Assembly: GCA_029255685.2 (NCBI GenBank)
Contig: CM055312.2
Location: 25,390,203 to 25,454,202 of the forward strand
Length of the DNA stretch: 64,000 nt
From: Silene conica
Taxonomy: Eukaryota; Streptophyta; Magnoliopsida; Caryophyllales; Caryophyllaceae
Direction: 5' to 3'
The notes beneath the pieces are model-generated. The model searched no databases and was not told the origin of the DNA. It saw only the letters and a list, made by a program, of their open reading frames with translations. Below are positions 24,525 through 35,743 of the stretch, piece after piece. Made by a program: the position numbers and the translations under genes. How positions within the stretch are numbered: the first letter of the stretch is position 1; each line of letters opens with the position of its first letter.

Positions 24525-25515
24525 TGTAACACCCCCATTTATTCGGAGGCCTGAACTAGGACTCCCCAAATAACCAAGGGTGTTACCATCTCGGTTACCC
24601 GAGGTAGTAGCTAACAAAGGAAGAAACACAGTGCTTTATTAAGTAAATTTAAAGTTAAACAAATGTCTCGGAAAGATTACAACTGTTTATGAAATCAAAA
24701 CCAAAAGTTCAATATGTCGGAATTATATGACTGAGCTATAACTAGACTGCTCTGATCCACATCCTCTCCACCCTTCCAGCATCCACAAGTCTAAACCTGT
24801 CATTCTGCTCCCCCATAAATTGGATCAACGCAGACACAACAAACAAATAGAAGGGTCAACACGAGGTTGAGTAGGTAATATAGTTATGACATGAATTAAA
24901 ACAATAAACATTTCCTCCATCTCCTCAACCACCGTTCCTCCACCACACCTCCAACACACCTCCAACACACCACACCTCCCATGGCCATATCACAAGTCCC
25001 GTAACACAAGACCCATATCACAAGACCCATATCACAACCTCCGTCCTCCACATTATTTAATATTAACATTCATTCACAATATAACATCATAAAATATATC
25101 AAACAAACAACGAATACCTTCATGTCATATCACAACTACCACATAAATATTTCCCTACCTCAAAAGCCGGATGAAGTCGTTAGTTGCACAGCTGCTAAAA
25201 AATGTTCCACTCGGAAATCGTTACCTAAACGTGTAATGCGCATGATTAATAAGACTCCCTAATTACGTGATACAAGTACGACTACTAAATATAGAACTTT
25301 CCTAAAGTAAGCATTTCCCAAAATAGCAACTACTAAAAAGAGTAACTTTCCAAAAATAGATACTTTGATTTTGAAATTCAAATTATTTAAAAAGTGCATT
25401 AATATCTTTATTAATATCTTTCCTATAATAAAACAATACTCCATAAATAATAATGATATCAAAATAGCAAGTATACTAATAACATATAATAGATATATTA
25501 TTAATAATAATAATA
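24525..25515 (-). repeat. 5' LTR of the gypsy element, inner part
   Basis: Near-identical to 19172-20150, with small indels (an extra CCATATCACAAGACC unit near 25020). It is broken at an (AAT)n tract by the non-LTR retrotransposon and resumes at 29532. Confidence 0.88.
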
Positions 25516-28500
25516 GGGTTCGTGCGTTTCGCGTCTTGCCTACCGTGTCCAGTTCCGGTACCCAGTCGTCGCCATCTCTCATCTCTTCGGCATCTCTCAT
25601 CGCCGGCGAGTTCAAGGGTGGTGTTTTAGGGTGGAGAGGGCGCGTAGAGAGGCTGCGATAGGTGGTTAGGGTTCGAACGTGGTGCGAGCGTTATTTGCGT
25701 TTTCTAGGGTTTTCGTGCAACGACCGTCGGTCTACGGCCATCAGGAGTTACTATCAACGCCGTCGCGACCCTTCACCGGCATCCGAGTCCTTCGCCGGTA
25801 GTCGTTGGAGAGAGAGTGCGTGGGAGAGCCTTGTTTGTCTTTTGCGTGAGGAGTGAGTGAGTGCATCCAGCCGCCGGTGGTTACTTCACGTAACCGTCGT
25901 CCGCCCCACTACTCGCCGACGACCTCTCGTTGCCGGCGATAAATTTGTGGTTGTGGTGCTTCCCCGTGAGTGAGTGAGTGAGTGAGTGGCGTGTGTGTGT
26001 TGCGGTTTCGGGTGCGGGTTCGTTTTTGTCGCGGTGTGGTGTTGGGTTAAGGCGTGGTTGTTCGGGTCTTGTCGGTGGAGTCGCCGGAGATATTAAGTGT
26101 TGGCGGCGTGGTTGTTCCGGCTTTGTGGTGGCTTTTGGGTGGTGGTTTTCGTGATCCAACGTGGGCCTGTTGTTTCCTTTTTTACGAATTAGCAAAAGAT
26201 TGTGCAGCTTGTGTGGTAGCTTGTTCGGTTTACTAGTCAGGTTGCAGGGGCTGCTCGGTTTTGTGCCAGTGTGGGGTTGTTTTGCTTTGTTTCGTGACAA
26301 GTTTGGTACGTGGATGTCATGCCGAACATCACTCGGTACCATTGTCCTTTTGTGGGGCTATCTGGGTGTCAAGATGGCCGTGGTAATGGTCTCAAAAAAG
26401 CCTCCATGTTAACTCATCTACGTGATCGGCACTGTTCTGGTGATGCCCAGGTTATTACTCGACAATCTCTTACTTCTTTGTCTATTTTTGATGAGGCTGA
26501 GACTACCTTTCGTCGCATGGGTATCTGGTTTTTAAAACCCATGCTCATAGTAAGCGATGTCTGCATGGGGATGGGACCTTTGTTGAGGCTCCAGATTCGG
26601 GGGATGGGGTTGTCTCTTTCGTTCTTTACGAATTTCCTAGACCGTCTGAGCCTGACCCACCCTTGCCTTCTGATAGTGTTGATCATGTGGTTGTCGGTGG
26701 TTTCACTATTACTTCCCTTGATCGGTTGTTGTCTAAGGGTTTGCGAACTGTGAAGTCCATTCCCCCTCGGTGTCGTCTTGGTTTCTCTCGGGTTCTTAAA
26801 AGGGCCCTTGATGCTGTGGTCCGTTCTCCTTCTGATCTCTCGTCTTGGGTTGCCCTGCTTGTTTTACCCCTTTGTATTCTCAAGACTTTTTCTCCGCGGA
26901 GTAGTCGTGAGTGTCGTGCCGCTGTCAGGCGTCAGCGGCAGGAGGAGAGCATTGCTAGTGCTATTTGTTCTTGGGGTGTGCCTGGTGGCATGTTGCAGGT
27001 TCTACGGGATACCTTAGCTACGTCTTCCCCCTCTTTTCGGTTTGATGAGGAGCTTGATCTAGGTGAGGCTAATGTTAAGCAGTGTAGGAGGAAAATATGT
27101 GATGGTCACTATAGTGCAGCTGTTCGTGTGCTTTCATCTTCTGGAGTAGCCCCTTACAGTACGGCTACTCTCGCGGCTTTGGCTGATAAGCACCCCATCG
27201 TCCCTTCACCTGTTTTGCCTCCTCGTTCGGTGGGTTATCCTCCTCTTGTTGCCTCTGTCTCCGCTGTCCTGGGTATGATTCAGGGGTTTCCGCGTGGTAC
27301 TTCTTGTGGACGGGATGGTTTTCGTGCTCAGCATCTTCTGGATTGTTTGAGTGGTGTTGCGGTTGCCGTTTCCGATGAGTTGCTGGCTTCTATCACTGGG
27401 GTGGTTAACCTCTTCCTTGAGGGGCGGTGTCCGCTGGTCCTTAGTGAGTATATCGCGAGTGCGCCGCTGACCCCGCTTGTTAAGCCGGGTGGTGGTATCC
27501 GCCCTATTGCCGTGGGTACGATTTGGAGACGCCTTGTATCCAAGGTTGGTGCTTTTTTGATTGGTCCATCTTTGAGTGGTTATTTCGATGGACTTCAGTT
27601 TGGTGTAGGTGTTTCTGGCGGGGGCGAGGCTATTCTGCATGCCTTGAACCGGTTGGTTGAGCGTCAGGGTGCTGAGGTGGGTCTTTCTATGCTGTTGGTT
27701 GATTTCCAGAACGCTTTCAACATGGTTGATAGAGAAGTCATGTTGCGAGAGGTGCGTAGTCATTGCCCCGCACTTTCTGGGTGGGTGGAGTTTTGCTATT
27801 CTCGCCCCGCTCGTTTATATTATGGTGAGCATAGCTTGTGGTCATGTCAGGGTGTTCAGCAGGGTGATCCTTTGGGCCCTTTGCTCTTTTCTCTGCTCTT
27901 ACACCCTTTGGCTTGTAAGATCCGTGATTCATTTGACTTGAGTTTTCAGGCTTGGTATCTGGATGATGGTACTATTGTCGGGGATACCGTTGTTGTGGGG
28001 AAGGTTTTGGAGTTGATTATGGAGGATGGACCGCGTTTGGGCCTCCATCTTAATATCAGCAAGACCGAGGTTTTTTGGCCTTCTGATGATCCCAGGAGCC
28101 GGGGTGTTTTTCCCTCTGATATTGCTCGGCCACAGCGTGGAGTTACTGTCCTTGGTGGTCCGGTTAGTGTGTGCCCGGATTTTTGTAGTGAGGTTGTGAT
28201 GGGTAGAGTGACTCGGACCATTGAGATCATGGACTCCGTCTCTCTGATTGATGATCCACAGTGTGAGCTTCTTTTGCTCCGGGCTTGCACAGGTATTTCG
28301 AAGCTTTACTTTTCTTTGCGTACTTGTTCTCCTGTTGCTTTTGGGGCCGCTGCGCCTATTTTTGACACGGCTCTACGCTCTCATCTAGAGCGTATCGTCA
28401 CTGCTTCTGGACCGGGTTTCGGTGACTGGCAATGGAGGCTAGCCACTCTCCCCTTTTCCTTTGGTGGGCTTGGCGTGTACGCTGCGGGCGACGTCATTCA

Positions 28501-29531
28501 TTATGCTTTTCTCGCTTCTCGGTTGCAGTCTGTGGCTTTGCAGGATCGGCTTCTTCAGGTTTCGGGAGTCCATGACCCCGGACCATCGTTTCAGTCAGCT
28601 TTGGATGCTTTTGCTTCGGTTACGGGGTCTGACTTTCTGCGCAACCCTAGTGAGGTCGCTGCCACCAAACTTATGAAGAAATTGGCAGATGTTTATTTCA
28701 CTAAGATTGTTGCTTCGGCGGAGTCGGTTTTCTCTTTGACCCCTCGTCAGGTTGTGCTATGGAAGTCTCAGCTGGGAGGTTACTCTTCTGATTGGTTGCG
28801 GGTGGCCCCTATTTCTGGGTTGGGGCAGACTATGAACAGTAGGACTTACCGGTGCGTGGTCAGCTATCGTTTGGGTGTTCCGCTATTTCCGGTGTCCTTG
28901 CCTTGTTCCGCTTGCTCCCGGGTTTATGATGGAGATATCTTCGGGGATCACGCTGTCTCTTGCGTTAGTGCTGTTGGTGTCAAACATCGGCATAACCTTG
29001 TCCGTGATACTCTTTTGGATATCTGCTACCGGTCGGGGATCTCTACTGGTCGGGAGGTGGATATTGGGTTGCTCGACGGTGCGGGTGGGCCTTTGCGACC
29101 TGCTGATTTGCTGTTCTATTCATGGGACCGGGGGCGCGATGTTTGTGTGGATTTGGTTGGGTCTTCTCCTTTGACTCAGTCGGGCATGACTGATTTTGTG
29201 CCAGGTGGGGTGGTGGTTGATGCTGCTCGGAGGAAATGCGCCAAGTACAGGGACTTGTGCGCGGGGCATGGATATGGCTTCTTGCCTTTCTCCTTCTCTT
29301 CTTTGGGTGGATTAGGGAAAGATGCTGTTTCCTTGCTCAAGCGGATTCAGAAGTTTGCTGTGTCCTAGGAAGCCGAATCGCGGAGCGCTGCTTTTATCTT
29401 TACTCGCCTTAGTTTTGCCATTGCTAAGGGAGTGGGCGCCCAGCTAGTTTCGCGGGTGCCCACAAATTTCATGTAATTTTTCATTTATTTTTAATAAAAG
29501 TTCCCGATAAAAAAAAAAAAAAAAAAAAAAA
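25516..29531 (+). mobile_element. non-LTR retrotransposon with restriction-like endonuclease, ~4.0 kb, full length
   Basis: Begins GGGTTCGTGCG directly after TAATAATAATA and ends in a 20+ base poly(A) followed by TAATAATAAT. It has a GC-rich 5' leader of about 800 bases, one long coding region (26319-29368) and a short 3' UTR. Base composition is far more GC-rich than the surrounding LTR. The insertion splits the gypsy 5' LTR. The coding content (C2H2 finger, RT, CCHC, restriction-like endonuclease) is unlike the common plant L1 and RTE LINEs, which carry an apurinic endonuclease. Confidence 0.9.
26319..29368 (+). CDS. reverse transcriptase / restriction-like endonuclease protein, about 1015 aa, one frameshift
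   Basis: Makes cDNA by target-primed reverse transcription, by family knowledge. ATG 26319 opens a C2H2-like finger (C-x7-C, then HLRDRH). A frameshift near 26525 moves to the frame that stays open to 29368 (about 945 codons). Counting from 26663: RT motifs LVDFQNAF (~345-352), QQGDPLGPLLF (~399-409), catalytic YLDD (432-435) and LNISKTE (~463). A long thumb region with GPGFGDWQWRLATLPFSFGG follows. Then a CCHC knuckle (C749, C751, H763, C767) and a restriction-like nuclease core with KHRHNLVRD, an upstream glutamate (~798), RPADLLF (~812-818), VCVDLVG and a KCAKYRD lysine. This order (finger, RT, CCHC, nuclease) is that of R2/R4-type elements. No apurinic endonuclease or RNase H is seen. A TTG or GTG is not needed as start: the in-frame part simply continues upstream to the shift. 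Apart from that shift it is intact, suggesting recent activity. Confidence 0.88.
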
Positions 29532-30641
29532 TAATAATAATAATAATAATAAAACAATAAAGTAAAAACAACCGTGAACACCCAGCAACCCGCGATAAAC
29601 ACACTATGTGCAAACACCCTAAGACCACCGTGTCACGCCCCTCTACCGCCAACAGCCACCACCACCTGTTCCCAGAACCACCCTCCACTATTCCAACAAC
29701 CAGCAGCCCCCTCGCCGACTGCCGGTGATCAGAACCAGACACCCAAACCGACCAGACTCCACGCCCTTCCTCCTGACAACACCCTCTTTGACAACCCTTC
29801 GACACCAGCCCAGCCACCACCAACACCCGATCTAACCACCAACACCTTCCCTTGACACCAGACTCGAAAGACACGGTGGTAACATCGTGTCGACCTCCCC
29901 CGAGTCACCAATGTTACCACCCCAACACCCTGTACACAAAACAAAACCCAAACAAAGACAACCAGAACACAACTCCCCCCGACAGCACCTCTTAACCCTT
30001 CTGTACCACCACAACCAACCACCCCTAACCACCGTGACTACTACCCTTGACATCCCCTAACTACCACCCATCTCCACAAGTAAAGACTATAAAACAAACC
30101 TACAGATCTATAACGAAAAACGCCTGATAACAGTAGCAGATTAATACTCAAGTATAATTAATATAAAACAACTCCCTGACACCGAGTTTGCCACCCCCAC
30201 GACGTCCCTATACGGCCAACGACGGTACCATTATAGTCTACACGTGTTCAGTACGTATTCTACTATAAATGTATGTAAAAAAACAACAAATAATAAACGT
30301 GTTCGCATCTCCTTAAACAGACGACAAAGACCATACATAAAACTGAGATTAAAGTGGTCGTGGTGAGCATACCAGGTTCTTGGCCAATTCGAGGTGCCCT
30401 AGGTCAGCCTATAACCACCGTGAGCAGGCTCTTCTCCTTCCCTACAGTGACGGCTAGGTTGTTGTGAGATCTGATTTGTGTTTAAGTGGTGTTTAGGGTA
30501 TGGAGAACCTCCCTATATATGGCGGCAGGCAGAGCTTCTAAGCAGGGTTCTGAAATAACATGTGTGGGCTAGGTCTTTGTCACGCTTTTCGAGGACCAAA
30601 ACGAGACACCAGCAGGTCACAAGTTCGACTCCTATTAACAC
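29532..30641 (-). repeat. 5' LTR of the gypsy element, outer part
   Basis: 29532-29874 matches 20130-20476 of the left LTR almost base for base. 29875-30641 has no counterpart because the left LTR is truncated there; it is assigned to the LTR by continuity. A tRNA-like B-box stretch (AAGTTCGACTCC, 30620-30631) lies near the end and may belong to a separate fragment. Confidence 0.65.
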
Positions 30642-31734
30642 CGGGGTGGCTTTGATCAGGCTATTTTCTGGTCCAGATTCAAGGAATGCATACGTCATGT
30701 TCTTGCCGCGGTCCGGGGTGGCTGTAATCTACTCCGTCTCCTCATCACTATAAATACCCCATGCTTTCATTCATTTGGAAATAATCTCATCTAATCTAAG
30801 CTTGGAGTGATCAACTCTTAGAATCAATTTTAGATTAGAAATCATTTTGAGCTTCATTAAGCTTGTAAGAAATACTCTAAGTCTTTCTTTATAAAAATAG
30901 TTCTTTGTTTATTCAAGCATTTCCCGAAGCTATTCGCATTTCATCTTCCGAGTTCTTATTCCGTTAATTTCCGGTATTATCTTTCTTTACGGTTTTATTT
31001 CGTTATCGTCATTATGTCTATCTTAGTTAATAGGATTGATAATCTAGCTCACAAAACCATGTGTGAGTAGTTTTTATATCTAGGGGAGGAAACCATGCTA
31101 GAATAGTTGTTTGGTCATGTTAAATTATTGATTTTTGCATTATCATATTGTTGATTATATACATGCTTGTTTCATTTGATTAATTTATGATTATTGACTA
31201 TGATTATTGATAAATCATTATTCTCATCCTAAGATCGAAAGCCGGGATAGAACTTGATCAATCGATAGTTGTAGTCGTAATCGTAATTGTTAATTGTGTT
31301 GTTCTTATCCTAAGATCGAAAGTCGGGATAGAATTAGGCATGGCATGTTATAGTATTTTGTTCCAATGTACGCGAGAGATAATTGGTAATCAATCTACGG
31401 TTAAACTCTAGGCCGAGAGGAAATTGTTATAAACCTAATCAACTATTAACAATGTATTTCTTTAATTTGACATGACTAAGCTCCTATATGCATGTGTAAC
31501 CCCAATCCCCTAGATTCTTCCCTATAATCGTTTACATCTTTATCTTTCATTACTATTTTACCTTAGTTAATCCAAAACCAAATTCTCGTGACCGACCTTG
31601 ATAGAATTCTCTCTATAGCTAATTACAATTACATTCCCGTCTCCCTGTGGTTCGACCCCGGCCTTCTTCCCTATCTACATTAATTTGTATGTTAGTCAAG
31701 TCTAGGGACTTTTATCTTTGGTAGGTGTGCGACA
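30642..31734 (+). mobile_element. 3' part of the outer LTR
   Basis: 30642-30824 repeats 18990-19172 with about one mismatch seen, including the TATA box (30749-30756). The rest is the downstream portion of the LTR, ending in CTCCCTGTGGTTCGACCCCGG and TTTATCTTTGGTAGGTGTGCGACA-like sequence typical of these LTRs. The CA at 31733-31734 is taken as the LTR end. No target duplication with the left flank of 18571 was found. Confidence 0.65.
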
Positions 31735-32494
31735 AGCCTGGCTAGTAGGAAAACACAAGACATTTGAGATTTTCAATGTTTTGTCTTATATACACAGTTG
31801 AGAGAACTTGACCCGTTACAAGCTTGCGACGGATATATCCTTCGCAAGAGAGACTTACTGTCTAATTAATTACTCTCTCCTCCTTTTTTATTCTAATAAT
31901 ATTAAACGTTTATACAAAACCATACATCATCATACAGTATATGTTATACATTATACAAATTATATATTATACAAACCGATTATATAAAACGAAAAGACAT
32001 TGAAAATTTAAAAAATGGTAGGAGCAATATATAAAATAAAAAGTCTCTACTTCTAACGTAGTGTAGTTATGATTTTGAGGAGAATTAATTTCAACTTAAT
32101 ATATTATAAATTAAGTGTAGGAAGTTTTTTAACCTAAGGTTTATTATATAGTAGTTAAATAAAATAAACAAATAATTTTTTAAGTTGGGGATACTAATAC
32201 AACATCATGAGTTGAGGGACATAGCGACAAACATATCTAAATTAAATTGGTGAAAATATTATCGAAGAAAATATACAAATGCAAAAAAAAACCTTCAAAA
32301 TTTTACGCAATTTATTTTCGCAGTACGTTTTTTTACTCAATACAGTACTTTTTACACCAAATTTTCCATTTATTGCCCTTTTCTAAAAAAAACATTAAAC
32401 CTAATTCTCTCTTCCTTCTCTCTAATATTGAAACATTCACCATCTTCCACCCCATTAAAATTTACAACTATGAAAGATTATTCAAGTACCAATG
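31735..32494. other. intergenic, AT-rich, no gene
   Basis: No domain-bearing frame or paired terminal repeats seen. Confidence 0.4.
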
Positions 32495-32555
32495 TACCTG
32501 ACAAGCGAATTTCAGAAGTCTTAATTACAAGATCAGAAGGTTGAGCAATCCCGAC

Positions 32556-32680
32556 AACTGGTCGACCGACCAGCACCCTCAGTCGATCGACCAAAAGGCC
32601 TTTTTCGGAAATTTCAGAAACGTGATTAAGCCCATGAACGTGATTAAGGTTAGGGTTATACTTCAGAGTTTACTATAAAA
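32556..32680 (+). promoter_or_regulatory. GGTCGACCGACC motifs upstream of a TATA box in the LTR
   Basis: CTGGTCGACCGACCAG and AGTCGATCGACC, then ACTATAAAACAAAACCC (TATA 32674-32680) about 80 bases further. Same arrangement as the other LTR promoters here. Confidence 0.5.
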
Positions 32681-33116
32681 CAAAACCCTTACCATTGTAC
32701 TAATCACGTTTTACTTAGCTACATCTAGTTATTATTATCATTAGTTTAGTTCTCTTATAAATCTTTAGTCAGAAACAAGTTTGTTTAGGGTTTTCTTATA
32801 CGAACTTTTTGTTTCCACGCGAATTCCAATAAGTGCAATCTTTCTGTTTTTCTACCGTCCTTGTTACGGTAATTCTTGTTCTTGATTCAGTTTATTTATA
32901 AGTTTTCTTAGTATTTACAACGGATAGTTAGAATCCCTAAACCTTTGTTCTTATTATTTGCTATTTCGTAATCGCTTTAATCATGTTTTCTGCTATCGTT
33001 ATTGTTGTTATATTTACAGTTTTCAATAGTATCATGAGTAGCTAAGCCTTTATATGTTAGGATGTAGGCGAATTATAGCGTAGATGGCGTAGTTTAGGGC
33101 AACCCGTAAAGTGCTT

Positions 33117-33196
33117 GGTCGACCGACTGGCTTCTCTGGTCGGTCGACTGAGTAGGTTGGTCGATCGACCGGACTAGCTGGTCGGTCGACCGACTT
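33117..33196 (+). repeat. second GGTCGACC dyad cluster of the LTR
   Basis: Five variants of GGTCGACCGACT / GGTCGGTCGACT / GGTCGATCGACC in alternating orientation within 80 bases, downstream of the TATA box and so probably in the transcribed part of the LTR. Confidence 0.7.
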
Positions 33197-33785
33197 CGTG
33201 TATGATCAGACCTGTTTTGTTTCGTTAAGTGCAATATCTTTCAATGAGACCGAGAGGAGACTTATTAGATGCTTAGTAATGACCAACCCGGGAATCGAGA
33301 GATAGGGAAGGGAATTAGTTACGGTTTAAGACAGCTAAGTTACTAAGATTGAAAGGTATGTGACTTAGACAGGAATTACCTATCGTGTTGACAACTAGTA
33401 TAAAGTGAGACCTAAGGAGTAGTAGCATAGGCCGAAAGGAGCTATTAGTTAACATGGACCGAATGGACTTGTTATACCCCTTACGCGACTGTAATACACG
33501 TTTACCTAGACCGTCTGCCATCATAGCTATAGTGACCTGAACATCCTAGCATCTCTTTTATCATATTTTCACATCTTAATTTTCAGTTTTGTTCTTATTT
33601 TATTTATTAGACTTGGTCAAAAATCACAATCAACCAAAACCCCCCCTTTTTGTTACCTTAAGACTTAAAACCGAAAACAGTTGATATCTCCCAAACCTCC
33701 TTATGGTTCGACCCTGACTATCACTATCTATAGTTTTAGTTTGGATTATAAATTTTATCTTTGACACCCACCACGACGGGTATCA

Positions 33786-35038
33786 AAGGGTTTACTCAAG
33801 TGGAAGGAATAAACCAGTACGAGACATATGCCCCGGTGGCGAAGATGACGAGCGTTCGATGTTTATTGGCCGTAGCAACAGCTAAAGGATGGGTTATCGA
33901 GCAATTGGATGTAAACAACGCCTTTTTGCACGGAGATCTCGAGGAAGAAGTCTACATGCACATTCCACAAGGTTCGAAAAGGAAGATCGAAACAAGGTGT
34001 GTAAATTGCAAAAATCCTTGTGTGGTCTTAAACAAGCTTATCAGAATTGGTTTGCAAAGCTAACCGAGTTTCTACAAGATTACAGTTTTGTTCAATCTTG
34101 GGCCGACTACTCACTGTTTACACGTAACAAGGACGATGTTTTTATCGGTGTCCTTGTGTATGTTGACGATATGGTAGTGGTGTGTAATAATAGAGAAGCA
34201 TGTGAAATGTTCAAAGGCAGCCTTGATAAACAGTTCGGAATAAAGGATTTGGGCCGACTAAAATACTTCTTAGGCATTGAGGTAACACAAAGTTCGAAAG
34301 GATTATTCCTCAATCAGAGGATATATGCCTTAGGGATCATTGAGGAATTAGGGATGTCACGTGCCAAGCCGGTTCATTCCCCAATACAGCAACACCATAA
34401 TCTTGCTTTACCAAAATGCGAGTTGTTAAAAGACGCGGTGAAGTATCGAAGAGTTGTGGGAAGACTCGTTTATTTGACGATCACATGGCCGGATCTTGTG
34501 TATGTTGTACACATTCTCTCACATTTTGTCCATGAACCAAGGAAGGAGCACTGGGACGGAGCAATGCGAGTATCGGTATTTGAAGATGAGCCCGAACAAA
34601 GGAATAATTATCAATGGAAAATCGAATTTACAGTTAGAGGCCTTTTGTGATTCCGATTATGCAAGTTATTGCCCTCAAACAAGATCTTTGAGTGGATATT
34701 TCGTTTCGTTGGGAGGATCACCGGTGTCTTGGCGAGCTAAAAAGCCAGTAACCGTGGCGAAGTATGGCGGAGGCAGAATACCGTGCCATGGCTGGGGTAA
34801 CAAGTGAGTTAGTTTGGATAAAATCATTCTTGGGGTCTCTCATACACAACCAATCAATTTATTTTGTGATAATCAAGCAGCCCTTCACATTGCCAAGAAC
34901 CTAGTATTTCACGACCGAACTAAACATATTGAGATTGATTGCCATTTTGTGAGACAATACCTGGTGAACAAAACTATCAATGCACTTCACGTTCGAAGTA
35001 AAGAACAAGTTGCAGATCTATTCATAAAAGCACTGTGA
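33786..35038 (+). pseudogene. Ty1/copia reverse transcriptase and RNase H fragment
   Basis: Starts mid-RT at [20 protein letters not shown], continues through [20 protein letters not shown], an intact YVDDM catalytic block and FLGIEVTQSSKG. RNase H follows with [36 protein letters not shown] and a closing [16 protein letters not shown]. Frameshifts near 33980, 34570 and 34770 and a stop before the tail break the frame; the usual SSAEAEY block is scrambled. Gag, protease and integrase are absent to the left, where an LTR of another family stands. Confidence 0.9.
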
Positions 35039-35108
35039 GGCGAAGCTTTTGGCCATCTTTAACGCAAGTTGGGACTTGGATTACCAAGTGCTCCAACGTG
35101 AGGGGGAT

Positions 35109-35322
35109 TGAAAAGATATGAAGTGAAGTTATTGCTTTAGCTGTAAACTATAGCTCTTGAGTTATCCCATATTTACTTCCATCAATAAGTTGTATTTGGT
35201 ATAGAGGTGTTTGGTTTTCAGTTTGCATTTTTATAGTAACTCATCTCCTGTACTATATAAGTTCCTGGGTTGCTGAATGAAAGATACCAAGTTCAAGCTT
35301 TTCCCTTTTTATCTCTTTATCA
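35109..35322 (+). repeat. probable short 3' LTR of the copia fragment
   Basis: Follows a polypurine stretch (GTGAGGGGGA) after the pol frame. Starts TGAAAAGATATG and could end at a CA at 35321-35322. A TATAAG-type stretch lies near 35258. No second copy is available to confirm the borders. Confidence 0.4.
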
Positions 35323-35743
35323 TACTCCGTATGTAGTATTGATTAGAGGAATTTAATTATGAACGAATCTTATGTTTCACAAAAGAAAAAAAATGGCTGG
35401 AAGTTAGGGTAAGTTAGAATGTGTATTTTTCGCGAGCTGTTTGTGTAGGCTAGTTATCTGGTTAGTACTAGAAATTATTTTAGGATGATTCGAAGAGTTT
35501 GCAAAATTCGGTTGAAAATAGAGAAGGATGTTGCTGTTTAACACATCACACATACATGAAAAAAATTATCTTCCACGATTTGATGACTGACATTATGCTT
35601 ACAGTTTATAAGAATTTTGAGTTTCGCAAGAGAGGGATGGAGGGAGGGAGGGGGATTATTGACTGATACTTATACTGAGGTTCTTTGAAAACTGGATGAA
35701 GGTAATACAATGTGTTCAGTGTAGACGATGAACTTAACCGACT
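35323..35743. other. 3' flank of the kinase gene, no other gene
   Basis: Contains the presumed 3' UTR of the minus-strand kinase gene; a GGAGGGAGGGAGG run lies near 35640. Confidence 0.4.

Larger units (their letters stand above)
19172..30641 (-). mobile_element. Ty3/gypsy (chromovirus-like) retrotransposon, internally deleted and twice invaded
   Basis: Minus-strand element. The 5' LTR is on the right (from 24525, interrupted by a non-LTR element, resuming 29532). The PBS is at 24510-24521, gag at 22908-23970, and protease plus start of RT at 20477-21622. The 3' LTR on the left (19172-20476) is truncated: RT sequence runs straight into LTR sequence, so the rest of RT, RNase H and integrase are deleted. 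A solo LTR (21628-22902) sits at the gag/protease border. The right limit is set at the junction with the outer LTR and is uncertain; no target duplication was found. Confidence 0.8.
32495..33785 (+). mobile_element. 5'-truncated LTR related to the solo LTR at 21628
   Basis: Ends ACCACGACGGGTATCA, nearly the same as the solo LTR end, with the shared CCTTATGGTTCGACCC stretch before it. It contains GGTCGACCGACC-type motifs at 32556-32592 and again at 33117-33196. The expected TGATACGTGCC start is absent, so the left border is approximate. It abuts decayed copia RT sequence, which it may have interrupted. Confidence 0.7.

Noticed and set aside
27206..27763. 185-codon minus-strand frame
   Set aside because: Antisense shadow of the GC-rich reverse transcriptase gene.
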